This document shows, piece by piece, positions 47,903-57,992 of a stretch of 64,000 bases of DNA. Every line of letters starts with the position of its first letter. Position 1 is the first letter of the stretch. The stretch is from Lysobacter arvi (lineage in GTDB: Bacteria; Pseudomonadota; Gammaproteobacteria; Xanthomonadales; Xanthomonadaceae), in NCBI GenBank assembly GCA_031216755.1, contig JARUHG010000001.1, positions 124,001 through 188,000 of the forward strand. The letters run 5' to 3'. The notes under the pieces were generated by a model. That model worked only from the letters and a program-made list of their open reading frames with translations. It was not told the origin of the DNA and did not search any database. The position numbers and the translations under genes are program-made.

Positions 47903-48672
47903 GCCGCCGCATCGTGCCGTGTCTGGACGTTCGCGACGGCCGCGTCGTCAAGGGCGTGCGTTTCCGCGATCACGTCGACATGGGCGACATCGTCGAACTC
48001 GCCATGCGCTATCGCGACGAAGGCGCAGACGAACTCGTGTTCTACGACATCACGGCGAGCCCGGAAGGCCGCAGCGTGGACCGTCAATGGGTCGAGCGCG
48101 TCGCACGCGTGATCGACATTCCGTTCTGCGTTGCTGGCGGCATCCGCTCGGTGGATGACGCCCGCGCCGTGTTGCATGCCGGCGCGGACAAGGTGTCGAT
48201 CAACACGCCCGCGCTGGAGCGACCGGACCTGATCGGCGAAATCGCCGATGTCTTCGGCGTGCAATGCGTGGTGGTGGGCATCGACAGCCTGCGCGACGCG
48301 GACGGCGAATGGCGCGTGCGCCAGTACACCGGCGATCCATCGCGCACGCGCGCGCTCGCCAGGCGCACGCTCGACTGGGTCGCCGAAGCGCAATCGCGTG
48401 GCGCGGGCGAGATCGTCCTCAACTGCATGGGCAGCGACGGCGTGCGGCAGGGTTTCGATCTGGAACAACTGCAGGCCGTGCGCGAGCGCTGCGCGGTGCC
48501 GCTGGTCGCCTCGGGCGGCGCGGGTGCGATCGAGCACTTCGCGCAGGCGTTCCGTATCGCCGATGTCGACGCCGCACTTGCAGCGAGCGTGTTCCACTCC
48601 GGTGCGGTGAAGATCCCCGAACTCAAAGGCCACCTGCGCGCGCAGGGCATCGAGGTGCGTGATGTCGGCTGA
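47896..48672 (+). CDS. hisF: Imidazole glycerol phosphate synthase, cyclase subunit
   Basis: TIM-barrel cyclase of 258 residues, partner of HisH. Catalytic Asp residues are in [15 protein letters not shown] and [12 protein letters not shown]; phosphate sites [12 protein letters not shown] and [13 protein letters not shown] are typical. The N-terminus [12 protein letters not shown] matches the family exactly. Confidence 0.96.
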   Translation: MLSRRIVPCLDVRDGRVVKGVRFRDHVDMGDIVELAMRYRDEGADELVFYDITASPEGRSVDRQWVERVARVIDIPFCVAGGIRSVDDARAVLHAGADKVSINTPALERPDLIGEIADVFGVQCVVVGIDSLRDADGEWRVRQYTGDPSRTRALARRTLDWVAEAQSRGAGEIVLNCMGSDGVRQGFDLEQLQAVRERCAVPLVASGGAGAIEHFAQAFRIADVDAALAASVFHSGAVKIPELKGHLRAQGIEVRDVG

Positions 48673-49288
48673 CCTTTCTTCTGGCGCCATCGACGCGCTC
48701 GCATGGGACAAGCAGGGCGGACTGCTGCCGGCGATCGTGCAGGACGCCGACACGCTGCGCGTGCTGATGCTCGGCTACATGGACCCGGCGGCGCTGCGCA
48801 CCACGCTGGACTCCGGCCACGTGACCTTCTTCAGCCGCAGCCGCAACGCGCAATGGACGAAGGGCGAGACCTCGGGCCATTTCCTGGACGTGGTCGCGAT
48901 CGATGTCGATTGCGATCGCGACACGTTGCTGATCGCCGCGCGTCCGCACGGGCCGACGTGCCACCTCGGCCGCGACAGTTGCTTCCCGGCGGCGCCCGCG
49001 GCGTCGGCGTCGTTCGTGCGTGCGCTCGATGCGCTCATCGCCGATCGCGAACGCGAGCGTCCTGCGGACAGCTACACCACGCGGCTGTTCGAAGGCGGCG
49101 TTCGTCGCATCGCGCAGAAAGTGGGAGAGGAGGGCGTGGAGACCGCGCTGGCGGCCGTCGTGCAGTCAGATGAGGCGCTTCTGGGCGAAGCCGGCGACCT
49201 GCTATACCACCTGCTCGTGCTGCTGCGCGCGCGCGGTCTGGGCCTGGCGGACGTCGAGGCCCTGCTGCAGGCGCGTCACGCCCGCTGA
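48662..49288 (+). CDS. hisI: Bifunctional phosphoribosyl-AMP cyclohydrolase / phosphoribosyl-ATP pyrophosphatase
   Basis: HisIE fusion of 208 residues. The cyclohydrolase part has [11 protein letters not shown] and the metal Cys residues in [12 protein letters not shown]; the pyrophosphatase part has [13 protein letters not shown] and [13 protein letters not shown]. It overlaps hisF by 11 bases; a GTG one codon upstream (48659) is an alternative start. It closes the complete operon. No terminator is evident after it. Confidence 0.95.
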   Translation: MSADLSSGAIDALAWDKQGGLLPAIVQDADTLRVLMLGYMDPAALRTTLDSGHVTFFSRSRNAQWTKGETSGHFLDVVAIDVDCDRDTLLIAARPHGPTCHLGRDSCFPAAPAASASFVRALDALIADRERERPADSYTTRLFEGGVRRIAQKVGEEGVETALAAVVQSDEALLGEAGDLLYHLLVLLRARGLGLADVEALLQARHAR

Positions 49289-49303
49289 AGCAAGGCGCGC
49301 GAC

Positions 49304-49332
49304 TTCCGGCGGCCGTCGGCGCGGACGATAAT
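49304..49332 (+). promoter_or_regulatory. Candidate promoter of the metallophosphoesterase gene
   Basis: TTCCGG (49304-49309), a 17-base spacer, then GATAAT (49327-49332, five of six matches). It lies 28 bases before the ATG at 49361 and would make the next genes independent of the his operon. Confidence 0.4.
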
Positions 49333-49360
49333 CGCGCCATCCTGCCGCGCCGAGTCCGCC

Positions 49361-50956
49361 ATGCCGCACGCCGCTTTCGCCGTTCTTGTTGCACTGCTGG
49401 CCGTATCGACGGGGGCGGCGGCGCAGTCCGTCGTCACCGGCAGTGTCTTCGACGATGCGAACGGCAACGGTCGGCGCGACCATGACGAGCGCGGAATCGC
49501 GGGCGTGAAGGTGTCCAATGGCCGCGAACTCGCCGTCACCGACGCGCGCGGGCACTACATGCTGCCGATGCGCGCGGAGACCACGCTGTTCGTGATCAAG
49601 CCGCCGCAGTACGCGACCGCGACCGGCGCGAACGGTCTTCCGCTGTTCTGGCACCACCTGTTTCCGGACGGCTCGCCCGCGCTTCGCTTCGGCGGCATCG
49701 CCGCCACTGCGCCGCAGGCGTCGTACGACTTCGCACTGCGTCCGATCGCGCCGCGCAAAGGCGACCTGAAGCTGCTCGTGTTCGGCGATCCGCAGCCGAA
49801 GAGCCGCGTCGACGTGGGCTACTACGAGCGCGATATCGTCGATCCGCTGGTCGCACGCCACGACGCGCGACTCGGCGTGAGCCTGGGCGACATCGTCAAC
49901 GACGATCTCTCGCTGTATCCGGCGATGAACCGCGTCACGGCGAAGCTCGGCGTGCCTTGGCTGCACGTGGCCGGCAATCACGATCTGGACTTCGACGCGA
50001 AGCGCGACGAGGACGCGCTGCTCGGCTTCCGCAATGTCTACGGGCCCGATACCTATGCGTGGGAGGAGCCGCAGGCGAGCTTCATCGTGATGGACGACGT
50101 GGTCTTCATGCCCGGGGGGAAGCCGTCGTATGTCGGCGGATTGCGCGACGATCAGCTTGCCTTCCTCGAGGCGTACCTGGCGACGTTGCCGAAGGTTCGC
50201 CGCATCGTGATCTCGGCGCACATCCCGTTCTTCGATCCGGTGCCCGGTGTGGAAACGTTCCGTCGCGCCGATCGCGAACGGCTGTTCGCGATGCTGAAGG
50301 ACCGCCCGAACGTGCTGCTCTTAAGCGCGCACACGCACAACCAGCGCCATTACTTCCACGATGCGTCGACCGGATGGCATGGCGCCAGGCCGCTGCACGA
50401 GTACAACGTCGGCGCGACCTGCGGCGCCTTCTGGTCGGGCGTGAAGGATGCGCAGGGCGTTCCCGACACGACGATGAGCGACGGGACGCCGAACGGGTAT
50501 GCGTGGGCCACGTTCAGGGCGGACGGTTCGTATTCGCTGCGCTACCAGGTGGCCCGCGGCGCGACGGACGAGGCGATCGGCGTGCACGCGCCGAAGGTGC
50601 TGCGGCGCGGCGCGTATCCCGCCTTCGGTGTGTTCGCGAACGTGTACATGGGCGATGCGGACAGCCGTGTCGAGTACCGCATCGACGACGGCGCATGGAA
50701 GCCGATGAAGCGTGTCGAGCAGCCCGACCCGCGGCTGGTCGCGGAGAACGTCGCCGACGATCTGGCCGCGACGCTGCGCGGCTACGACCGTTCGCCGGAA
50801 GCCGATCCGTCCACGCACCTGTGGCGCGGCGCGTTGCCGACCGATCTTCCGGCGGGCGAACACCGCATCGAAGTGCGCGCGTTCGACCGCTGGCAGGGCG
50901 AGCAGCGCGCACGATCGACGTACCGCCTTGAAGACGCCACGGAGCAGGAGCGATGA
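49361..50956 (+). CDS. Secreted calcineurin-like phosphoesterase
   Basis: Protein of 531 residues with a signal peptide (cleavage near AAAQS). An N-terminal SdrD-B/Cna-B-like domain (GSVFDDANGNGRRDHDERGIAGVKVS) precedes the metallophosphoesterase core, whose motifs are VFGDPQ, SLGDIVND, GNHDLDFD, ISAHIPFF and LSAHTHNQ. A C-terminal beta-rich domain (about 400-525) follows. The target could be a phosphorylated surface or nucleotide compound; it is not identifiable. The stop overlaps the next start by four bases. Confidence 0.9.
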   Translation: MPHAAFAVLVALLAVSTGAAAQSVVTGSVFDDANGNGRRDHDERGIAGVKVSNGRELAVTDARGHYMLPMRAETTLFVIKPPQYATATGANGLPLFWHHLFPDGSPALRFGGIAATAPQASYDFALRPIAPRKGDLKLLVFGDPQPKSRVDVGYYERDIVDPLVARHDARLGVSLGDIVNDDLSLYPAMNRVTAKLGVPWLHVAGNHDLDFDAKRDEDALLGFRNVYGPDTYAWEEPQASFIVMDDVVFMPGGKPSYVGGLRDDQLAFLEAYLATLPKVRRIVISAHIPFFDPVPGVETFRRADRERLFAMLKDRPNVLLLSAHTHNQRHYFHDASTGWHGARPLHEYNVGATCGAFWSGVKDAQGVPDTTMSDGTPNGYAWATFRADGSYSLRYQVARGATDEAIGVHAPKVLRRGAYPAFGVFANVYMGDADSRVEYRIDDGAWKPMKRVEQPDPRLVAENVADDLAATLRGYDRSPEADPSTHLWRGALPTDLPAGEHRIEVRAFDRWQGEQRARSTYRLEDATEQER

Positions 50957-51537
50957 CCGCGCAGCTGCCGACGGATCTGCCAATCGAACGCTTCGAGACC
51001 GAGGCCGCCTGGGAAGCGTGGCTTGCCACTCATGGCGACGCGCCGGGCGTGTGGTTGAAGATCGCGAAGAAGGACACCGGCGCGACGTCGGTGAGTTATT
51101 CGCAGGCGCTCGATGTGGCGCTGTGCCACGGCTGGATCGACGGCCTCAAGCGCAGCTGCGATGCGCAGTATTTCCTGCAGCGCTTCACGCCGCGGAAGCC
51201 GAAGAGCCTGTGGTCGAAGCTCAACGTCGCGCGCGTGGAGAAGCTGGTCGCCGCAGGTCGCATGCGGACGGCGGGTTTGCGCGAGGTGGAAGCGGCGAAA
51301 GCGGACGGTCGCTGGGACGCCGCATACCAGGCGGCCAGCGTCATGGACGTGCCGCCGGAACTTGCGGCTGCGCTGGCGAAGAACGCGAAGGCGCGCAAGG
51401 CGTTCGAGGCGCTCGATCGCGCCAACCGTTACGCGTTCTGCTGGCGCGTGCACACGGCGAAGAAGCCGGAAACGAAGGCCGCGCGCGCGGAGAAGTTCGT
51501 CGCGATGCTCGCGCGCGGGGAGAAGATCCACGGCTGA
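50953..51537 (+). CDS. YdeI/OmpD-associated family protein
   Basis: Protein of 194 residues matching the YdeI family: GVWLKIAKKDTGATSVSYSQALDVALCHGWIDG, then FLQRFTPRKPKSLWSKLN and a Lys/Arg/Ala-rich C-terminus. The family is conserved but poorly understood; some members are described as bacteriocin-protection proteins. It is coupled to the upstream phosphoesterase by ATGA. Confidence 0.85.
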   Translation: MTAQLPTDLPIERFETEAAWEAWLATHGDAPGVWLKIAKKDTGATSVSYSQALDVALCHGWIDGLKRSCDAQYFLQRFTPRKPKSLWSKLNVARVEKLVAAGRMRTAGLREVEAAKADGRWDAAYQAASVMDVPPELAAALAKNAKARKAFEALDRANRYAFCWRVHTAKKPETKAARAEKFVAMLARGEKIHG

Positions 51538-51666
51538 CCGGATCGTTCCTTCGTCATTCGGCGAACGTTGGCATCCACCTTGACGTGTTTCGTCCGCCTT
51601 CCACGCGAACCAACGGGCTGAAGTCGCTGGAGAGCGCCGCCATTCGGACGGCCCGAGTGGAGCAGG

Positions 51667-52365
51667 TCAGCTCACCGAAACGTCAGCGAAGGTGTCGACG
51701 CGGGCATGCCCATGCGTCGCGTCGCCTGTGCGGGGCGTCGCGTAGTCGTCGAGGCGGTCGATCAGCACGGTCTGCAATCCGGCTTCGCGTGCCGCGTCGA
51801 GTTCTTCCACGACGTCGGACAGGAACAGGATGTCGGCCGCCGGGAGGCCGATGGATTCGACGATGTTGCGGTAGCTCTGCGCGTCGCGCTTGCCGCCCAT
51901 TTCGGTGTCGTACCAGCCAGAGAAGAGCGGCGTCAGGTCGCCGGCGTCGCTGTGGCCGAAGAACAGCCGCTGCGCCGGCACGCTGCCGGAGGAATACACG
52001 TAGAGCGGCAGCCCCGCGGCGTGCCACTGGCGCAGCGATTCCGCCGCGTCCGGGTAGATGTGCGCGGTGAAATCGACGTTGCGGTAGCCGTCGGCCCAGA
52101 TCATGCCCTGCAGGGCCTTGAGCGCGGTGTGCTTGCGGTCCTCGTCGATCCAGCCCTGCAGCACTTCCACGATCATCTCGTCCTGGCACATGCCGCCATT
52201 CTCGGTGGCGACCGCGTCCAGCCACTTGCGCACGCCCGGCTCCTTGCCGCGCGCGGCGACGAAACGGGGCAGGGCGCGGCGGGCGTACGGGAACAGCACG
52301 TCCTTCACGAACGAGATGCTGCTGGTGGTGCCTTCGATGTCGGTGAGGATCGCGCGGATGGTCAT
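51667..52365 (-). CDS. mtnC: Enolase-phosphatase E1 (MtnC)
   Basis: HAD-type enzyme of 232 residues that enolises and dephosphorylates 2,3-diketo-5-methylthiopentyl-1-phosphate. The N-terminus [23 protein letters not shown] is diagnostic; [17 protein letters not shown] and [12 protein letters not shown] give the later HAD motifs. It follows mtnB and mtnD on the same strand after a repeat-filled gap. Confidence 0.95.
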   Translation of the reverse strand: MTIRAILTDIEGTTSSISFVKDVLFPYARRALPRFVAARGKEPGVRKWLDAVATENGGMCQDEMIVEVLQGWIDEDRKHTALKALQGMIWADGYRNVDFTAHIYPDAAESLRQWHAAGLPLYVYSSGSVPAQRLFFGHSDAGDLTPLFSGWYDTEMGGKRDAQSYRNIVESIGLPAADILFLSDVVEELDAAREAGLQTVLIDRLDDYATPRTGDATHGHARVDTFADVSVS

Positions 52366-52467
52366 GAGGCAGGAGTGAATGGGGAGGAGTGGGAAGTGAG
52401 AACGGCAGGGCGGATGCGGAGCGAGCGCGGAGCTCGCTCCCCACTCCTGTCCGCTCGTTCCTCGCCG
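52366..52467. repeat. GAGTGAG-type intergenic repeat, mtnD-mtnC
   Basis: Contains GAGGAGTGGGAAGTGAG and CCCCACTCCTG, plus a hairpin with GGAGCGAG and CTCGCTCC arms. It shares its boxes with the two repeats of the arg cluster (25504-25615 and 26819-26900). Confidence 0.6.
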
Positions 52468-53025
52468 TCAGCCCGCCTGGCCCTTTTCGAAGCGCGGGAA
52501 GCGCTGCGCGATGTCGGTGCCGGTGAAATGGCCAACCCAGCCGTCCGGCTCGGTGAAGAAGCGGATCGCGACGAAGCTCGGTTCCGGGCCCATGTCGAAC
52601 CAGTGCCTCGTGCTGTCGGGCACGGCGATCAGGTCGCCCTGTTCGCACTTCACCTCGTAAACCTCGCCGTCCACGTGCAGCGTGAACAGGCCGGAGCCGG
52701 CGACGAAGAAACGGACCTCGTCTTCCTTGTGGAAGTGCTCGTCGAGGAACTTGGTGCGCATCGCCTCGCGCTGCGGGTTGTCCGGCGCGATGCTCACCAC
52801 ATCGACGGTCTTGAAGCCACGCTCGGCGACCAGCCGGTCGATGTCCGCGCGATAGGCTTCCATGATCTTCTCGGGCGCGTCGCCCGGCGCGACCGGCGCG
52901 CTCGCCTGCCACTGCTCGAACGCGACGCCGATCCTGCCCAGCTCCACGGCCATCTCGGCGTGGTCGGAGGTGGACAGGCGCGGGGTGGACGGATCGTTCT
53001 CGGAAAAAATGCGCAGGCGGCTCAT
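52468..53025 (-). CDS. mtnD: Acireductone dioxygenase (MtnD)
   Basis: Cupin enzyme of 185 residues. Metal ligands appear in [14 protein letters not shown] (His, His, Glu) near residue 97 and in STRHWFDMG (His) near 140. It oxidises acireductone to the keto-acid precursor of methionine. GAGGAG lies ten bases before the ATG. It overlaps mtnB by four bases. Confidence 0.95.
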   Translation of the reverse strand: MSRLRIFSENDPSTPRLSTSDHAEMAVELGRIGVAFEQWQASAPVAPGDAPEKIMEAYRADIDRLVAERGFKTVDVVSIAPDNPQREAMRTKFLDEHFHKEDEVRFFVAGSGLFTLHVDGEVYEVKCEQGDLIAVPDSTRHWFDMGPEPSFVAIRFFTEPDGWVGHFTGTDIAQRFPRFEKGQAG

Positions 53026-53660
53026 CGCTGCAGTCTCCTCAGTTCAAGCTCGCAGCCGAGCAGGAATTCGAATGCTTCAAGGTGGCGTCGTGCTTCGGGC
53101 ATGTCGCGGCCCCAGGCGTACAGGCCGTGGCCGTCGATCAGATAACCCCACATCGCCTGGCGATCGAGCAGGCAATCGACCTGCGCGGCCAGCGTGTGCA
53201 TGTCCTGGCTGTTGGGCAGGACGGGCAGCTCGACGCTGATTTCGTGGGTGGTGTTGCCGGAGAAGGCTTTCAAGAGCTCATAGCCTTCCAGGTGCACGTG
53301 GCCGGGACCGGCGTAGAGCCTGGACGCGACCGTCTGGACCTTGGAATGCGTGTGCAGGACGCAGCCGATGTCCGGGAACCGCTTGTAGAGCTGGGTATGC
53401 AGCAGGGTCTCGGCCGACGACTTCTGCGAGGTGGCGACCGGCGCGCCGTCGAGGTCGACCACCATGATGTCGGCTTCGGTCAGCCTGCCCTTGTCGCGGC
53501 CGGACACGGTGATGGCGACGTGCTGGTCGTCCATGCGGCGCGAGAAGTTGCTGCTGGTCGCCGGCGTCCAGCCCAGCGCCGACAACTCGCGCACGTTCAC
53601 GATGATTTCCCCGGCGCAATGCGCCAGGCGCTGGGGGTCGTAGGGAAGGGGGGCGTTCAT
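53022..53660 (-). CDS. mtnB: Methylthioribulose-1-phosphate dehydratase (MtnB)
   Basis: Class II aldolase-fold zinc enzyme of 212 residues. The zinc histidines are in [13 protein letters not shown] and the late [21 protein letters not shown] is the phosphate-binding loop. The start at 53660 ([12 protein letters not shown]) replaces a longer frame that lacks coding character. With mtnD and mtnC it forms one methionine-salvage operon; mtnA is not in the window. Confidence 0.94.
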   Translation of the reverse strand: MNAPLPYDPQRLAHCAGEIIVNVRELSALGWTPATSSNFSRRMDDQHVAITVSGRDKGRLTEADIMVVDLDGAPVATSQKSSAETLLHTQLYKRFPDIGCVLHTHSKVQTVASRLYAGPGHVHLEGYELLKAFSGNTTHEISVELPVLPNSQDMHTLAAQVDCLLDRQAMWGYLIDGHGLYAWGRDMPEARRHLEAFEFLLGCELELRRLQR

Positions 53661-53767
53661 GCCGGCAAGTGTAGCGGACCGGCGGTAAGGGACCGTTCCG
53701 GGATGGGAATTCCGGCATCCCGCGAGCGGCATGCCGCTCGTTCGCGCTGCGGAGAAGCCAGAAATGA

Positions 53768-53792
53768 CGAAGGCGCCGCGTGGGCGCCTTCG
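53768..53792 (-). terminator. Hairpin after the first amino-acid permease
   Basis: CGAAGGCGCC (53768-53777) pairs with GGCGCCTTCG (53783-53792) around five bases. On the minus strand it stands just past the permease stop and is followed by a modest T-rich stretch. Confidence 0.6.
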
Positions 53793-53810
53793 TGTGCCGG
53801 CACGGGACCG

Positions 53811-55238
53811 TCAGCCTTGGCGCAGGCGGCTGTGTCTATACCCGTAGACGAAATAGATCAGGAACCCCACGGCGGTCCAGACGATCATCAGGAACCAGTT
53901 GTGGGCGGTCATGGTGGACAGCAGCGCGATGCAGCTGAGGATGCCGGCGCCGCAGATCAGCCACGCTGCCGGGATGCGGAACGGGCGCGGGAGGTCCGGC
54001 TGCGTGCGACGCAGGATCAGCACGCCGCCGCACACCGCGGCGAAGGCGATCAGCGTCCCCATCGAGGTCAGTTCGCCCAGCACGTCCAACGGGAACAGCG
54101 CGGCCAGCAGCGCGATGCCGATGCCGGTGATCACCGTATTGATGTGCGGCGTGCGGTACTCGGGATGGATCTTGGTGAACACCGGCGGCAGCAGGCCGTC
54201 GCGCGCGATGATCATGAAAATGCGCGGCTGGCCGATGATCATCACCAGCACCACCGACGACAGGCCGATCAGCGCGCCGATCTCCACCACCACGCGCAGC
54301 CACCCCAGTTGCGGGTGTGCGGCCACGGCGGTGACGACGGGTTCGTCGGTGCCCAGCAGGTTGAACGGCACCAGTCCGGTCATGACCGCGGCCATCGCGA
54401 TGTACAGCACCGTGCAGATGGCGAGCGAGGCGAGCATGCCGATGGGCAGGTCGCGCTGCGGCTTGTGCGATTCCTGCGCGGCGACGGAGACGGCTTCGAA
54501 TCCGATGTACGCGAAGAACACCATCGAGGCGCCGCGCAGCACGCCTTCCCAGCCGTACTTGCCCGGGCCTTCGTTGGCCGGGATGAAGGGGTGCCAGTAG
54601 TCGGGGTTCACGTAGCGCCAGCCGACGAAGATCACCAGCAGGATCAGCCCCGTCTTGAGCACGACCATCGCCATGTTCATCGCGGAGGATTTGCGGATGC
54701 CGACGTAGCACAGCCACGTCAGCATCAGCACGATGGCCGCCGCCGGAATGTTGGCGATGGCGCCGGTGGGACGCAGCTGGCCGTCGAGCGGCGCGCTGAC
54801 CAGTTCCCTCGGGAGCGTGATGTCGAAGTGCTGCAGCAGGCTGAGGAAATAGCCCGTCCAGCTCACCGCGACCGCGGACGCGGATACGCCGTACTCGAGG
54901 ACGAGCATCCAGCCGATGAACCATGCGGCGAGTTCGCCGAGCGTCGCGTAGGTGTAGGTGTAGGCGCTGCCGGAGACCGGCACCATCGAGGCGAACTCGG
55001 CGTAGGCCAGCGCGCAGAAGGTGCAGCAGATCGCCGCGAGGACGAAGGACAGCATGATCGCCGGGCCGGCGTGGTTCGCCGCGGCCTGGCCGGTGATGAC
55101 GAAGATACCGCCGCCGATGACCGCGCCGATGCCCAGCGCCGTCAGGCCCCAGGGCCCGAGCGTGCGATGAAGGCTCAGCCCTTCGGCGTCGGCGTGTGAA
55201 GCGTGGGGATGCTTGGTCGCCCAGAGTTGTCGGAACAT
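53811..55238 (-). CDS. APC-family amino acid permease (copy 1)
   Basis: Integral membrane protein of 475 residues with about 12-14 helices. GIGAVIGGGIFVITGQAAANHAGPA is the unwound substrate-binding TM1 motif of the cationic/YfnA-type amino-acid transporters, and VSGSAYTYTYATLGELAAWFIGW is also typical. It is a close paralogue of the next upstream permease (55336-56808), sharing GRxxVNPD, PIGMLASL and GQPRIF blocks. Substrate is not predictable. The ATG is preceded by GGGAATCACG, nearly the same leader as copy 2. Confidence 0.9.
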   Translation of the reverse strand: MFRQLWATKHPHASHADAEGLSLHRTLGPWGLTALGIGAVIGGGIFVITGQAAANHAGPAIMLSFVLAAICCTFCALAYAEFASMVPVSGSAYTYTYATLGELAAWFIGWMLVLEYGVSASAVAVSWTGYFLSLLQHFDITLPRELVSAPLDGQLRPTGAIANIPAAAIVLMLTWLCYVGIRKSSAMNMAMVVLKTGLILLVIFVGWRYVNPDYWHPFIPANEGPGKYGWEGVLRGASMVFFAYIGFEAVSVAAQESHKPQRDLPIGMLASLAICTVLYIAMAAVMTGLVPFNLLGTDEPVVTAVAAHPQLGWLRVVVEIGALIGLSSVVLVMIIGQPRIFMIIARDGLLPPVFTKIHPEYRTPHINTVITGIGIALLAALFPLDVLGELTSMGTLIAFAAVCGGVLILRRTQPDLPRPFRIPAAWLICGAGILSCIALLSTMTAHNWFLMIVWTAVGFLIYFVYGYRHSRLRQG

Positions 55239-55290
55239 CGTGATTCCCGAAGCCGGCCCATGCGCGGCCGGCGAAATGGTGCCGAAAGGA

Positions 55291-55321
55291 ACGAGGCCGG
55301 CGGGATTTCCGCCGGCCTCGT
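55291..55321 (-). terminator. Hairpin after the second amino-acid permease
   Basis: CGAGGCCGGCGG (55292-55303) pairs with CCGCCGGCCTCG (55309-55320), extendable by one A-T pair, with a five-base loop. On the minus strand TTCCTTTC follows. It separates the two permease genes. Confidence 0.65.
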
Positions 55322-55335
55322 CGTCGCATCAGGGA

Positions 55336-56808
55336 TCAGCGCGCTGCCTTGCGCACCTTGCTGTTGCGGTAGCCGTAGAAGAAATAGATCAGCAGACCCA
55401 GGCCGGTCCAGGCGGTCATCAGCGGCCAGTGCTCGGAGAACGGCTTCCAGAACAGGTACAGGCACGCGGCGGCGCCGAGCGGGCAGATGAGGATCGCGGC
55501 GGGAACGCGGAACGGACGCGGCAGGTCGGGGCGGCTCTTGCGCAGCACCAGAACGCCGATGGAGACCGTGGCGAACGCGAGCAGCGTGCCCATCGACACC
55601 AGTTCGCCGAGCAGGCCGATCGGCAGGAAGCCGGCGAGCAGGCAGGCGAACACGCCGACGTAGACCGTGCCCATGTAGGGCGTCTGGAACTTCGGGTGGA
55701 CCTTCGCGAAGACCTGCGGCAGCAGGCCGTCCTTCGCCATCGAGTAGAAGATGCGCGGCTGGCCCATCAGCATGACGAGGATCACCGAGCTCAGGCCGGC
55801 GATCGCGCCCACTTCGACGATGAGCTTCAGCCAGGTCAGCGCCGGATACGCTTCCAGCGCGGTGGCGACCGGCTTGGGCGTGCTCAGCTGCGGGTAGGGC
55901 AGCAGGCCGGTCAGCACCAGCGCGACGATGATGTAGATGATCGTGCAGATGACCAGCGAGCCGAGGATGCCGATGGGCATGTCGCGCTGCGGGTTCTTGG
56001 CTTCGCCGGCCGCCGTGGAGACCGCATCGAAACCGATGTAGGCGAAGAACACCACCGAGGCGCCGCGGATGATGCCGTCGATGCCGTAGCGGCCCGGTCC
56101 CTGGTTCTCCGGGATGAAGGGCACCCAGTTGTCCGGGTTGACGTACTTGGCGGCGAAGGCGACGAACATCACGATCACGATCACCTTGATGGCGACGATG
56201 ACCGAGTTGACGACGGCCGACTGCGTGATGCCCACGTAGCACAGGCCGCTGAGCGCCGCGACGATGAACACGGCCGGCAGGTTGATCAGGCCGCCGGTGT
56301 AGACGATCGAACCGTCCACCACGTTGAGCGGAGCGGCCGCGAGCGAGGCCGGCAGGGCCATGTTGAAGTAGCCGAGGAAACTGTTGAGGTAACCCGACCA
56401 GCCCACCGCCACGGTCGACGCGGCGAACATGTATTCGAGCACCAGGTTCCAGCCGATGAACCAGGCGACGAATTCGCCCAGCGTCGCGTAGGAATAGGAG
56501 TACGCGCTACCCGACACCGGAAGCATGGCCGCGAACTCGGCGTAGCACAGGCCCGCCAGCGCGCAGGCGAAGCCGGCGATGATGAAGCTGATCACGATGG
56601 CCGGGCCGGCGTGCTCGGCCGCGGCGTGGCCGGAGAGGACGAAGATACCCGCGCCGATCACGGCACCGATGCCCAGCATGACCAGTTGCGTGGCGGTGAG
56701 CGAACGCTTGAGGGTGGCCTCGCCCTGGAGGCTGCCTTCGACGGGCTCACCGGCGTCTACGTGCCCGGCCGGCTCGACCGGCTTGGTGAGGAACAGGTTC
56801 TTGAACAT
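55336..56808 (-). CDS. APC-family amino acid permease (copy 2)
   Basis: Membrane protein of 490 residues, paralogue of the adjacent permease. GIGAVIGAGIFVLSGHAAAEHAGPA is the TM1 motif, followed by VSGSAYSYSYATLGEFVAWFIGW. The N-terminal cytoplasmic stretch is longer than in copy 1 and the substrate-site residues differ (SGHAAAEH versus TGQAAANH), suggesting related but distinct amino acids. The ATG follows AGGGGAATTCG. Confidence 0.9.
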   Translation of the reverse strand: MFKNLFLTKPVEPAGHVDAGEPVEGSLQGEATLKRSLTATQLVMLGIGAVIGAGIFVLSGHAAAEHAGPAIVISFIIAGFACALAGLCYAEFAAMLPVSGSAYSYSYATLGEFVAWFIGWNLVLEYMFAASTVAVGWSGYLNSFLGYFNMALPASLAAAPLNVVDGSIVYTGGLINLPAVFIVAALSGLCYVGITQSAVVNSVIVAIKVIVIVMFVAFAAKYVNPDNWVPFIPENQGPGRYGIDGIIRGASVVFFAYIGFDAVSTAAGEAKNPQRDMPIGILGSLVICTIIYIIVALVLTGLLPYPQLSTPKPVATALEAYPALTWLKLIVEVGAIAGLSSVILVMLMGQPRIFYSMAKDGLLPQVFAKVHPKFQTPYMGTVYVGVFACLLAGFLPIGLLGELVSMGTLLAFATVSIGVLVLRKSRPDLPRPFRVPAAILICPLGAAACLYLFWKPFSEHWPLMTAWTGLGLLIYFFYGYRNSKVRKAAR

Positions 56809-56945
56809 CGAATTCCCCTGGAAATGGAAGATCTGCGCCCGTTCAGGCGGGCGGTGGAGCGTATGGCCGTGGGGGGCGGGCCACCATAACCCACGCGGGA
56901 AAGCACCGGCAAGCGCGCGTGGTCACGGTTGGAACCGCCTCGTGA

Positions 56946-56976
56946 GAGCCCTCGCGCCACGGTGTCGCGAGGGCTC
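56946..56976 (-). terminator. Hairpin after the outer-membrane protein gene
   Basis: GAGCCCTCGCG (56946-56956) pairs with CGCGAGGGCTC (56966-56976) around nine bases, just past the stop codon at 56985 on the minus strand. The T-run is weak. Confidence 0.55.
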
Positions 56977-56984
56977 CGGATCGA

Positions 56985-57992
56985 TCAGAACACCACGTTG
57001 ACGGCGACCTGCGGCGCGAAGATCGCCGCGGCGTTGCGGCCGTCCAGCGACACCTGCGCGCCGGCGATGACGCCGACGCGGTCGCTGAAGTTGTATTCGA
57101 CCGCCGGCGCGACGGAGACGCGCCACGACGAGGGCAGATCGGCGTCGTAGGCCGAACGCTCGCCATCGGGCGACGTCACGGTGCCGCGCACGTGCGCGCC
57201 GCGATCCTGTTCGTAGATGACGTCCGTCGCCACGACCCATTCCGGAGTGAAGCTGTACTCCAGGCCGACGGTGGCCACCGCGGCGGCGTGCAGGTCGGCG
57301 CGGCCGCGGAAACCGGCAGGCGTCCCGTACGCGCTTTCGTTGTCGAGCGAAGCGTGCGCGCCGGGCACGCGCCAGCCCACGTTGAAGCGCCCGCGCAGGT
57401 TGCGGTCGGCGAGGAAGTACGCCTGCCCGGTGAGCGACAACTGCGTCGTCGGCGCGCCACTGCCGGTGGCTTCCGCCAGGCCGTGCCGGGCCAGTTCGTC
57501 GGCTTGGCCGGTCGGCAGGTTCTGCTTGATCGAGGCGGTCAGCGTCGAAAGGTTCGTGTCGCTGCTTGCGAGCACGTACGACGCGGACACGCTGGTGTCG
57601 CCGAGTTCCCACTTGCGTCCGCCCGACGGCGTGGACGCGTCGGCTGCGGAGAAGGTCGCGCCAACCCCGAAGCGGTCGGTGAGGCCGTAGCCCATCGGCA
57701 CGACCAGCGCCCAGCCGTCCGGCACGCCGTCGACGTCGTGGCGGTCGCCGTGTTCGTCGTAGACGCCGCGCACCTGCGTGTTGATCAGGTACGGCTCGAC
57801 GTTCGCCAGGCCCTTCGGCAGCGGCGGGCCGCCCGTGGCGAGCGGTCCGGTGAAGCGGACGTCGGGTTCGGCGGAGGCGCCGGTATCGGCCTGCGCGTGC
57901 GGCGCGACCAGCAGCGAGAGCGCCAGGCCTGCGGTGGTCGTCAGGATGCGCGTCGGCGACGCACGATGGAACGCGGAACGGGGTGCTGCCAT
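56985..57992 (-). CDS. Outer-membrane beta-barrel protein, transporter-like
   Basis: Protein of 335 residues with a signal peptide (MAAPRSAFHR ... LALSLLVAPHAQA). The rest alternates polar and hydrophobic residues in beta-strand fashion, with repeated LEYSFTPEW, VEYNFSDRVGV strands and a terminal Phe (VAVNVVF), the usual outer-membrane barrel ending. It resembles the transporter family annotated near phenol/meta-pathway genes, but no substrate is indicated. AAGAAGG precedes the ATG at 57992; a longer frame upstream is not credible. Confidence 0.75.
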   Translation of the reverse strand: MAAPRSAFHRASPTRILTTTAGLALSLLVAPHAQADTGASAEPDVRFTGPLATGGPPLPKGLANVEPYLINTQVRGVYDEHGDRHDVDGVPDGWALVVPMGYGLTDRFGVGATFSAADASTPSGGRKWELGDTSVSASYVLASSDTNLSTLTASIKQNLPTGQADELARHGLAEATGSGAPTTQLSLTGQAYFLADRNLRGRFNVGWRVPGAHASLDNESAYGTPAGFRGRADLHAAAVATVGLEYSFTPEWVVATDVIYEQDRGAHVRGTVTSPDGERSAYDADLPSSWRVSVAPAVEYNFSDRVGVIAGAQVSLDGRNAAAIFAPQVAVNVVF

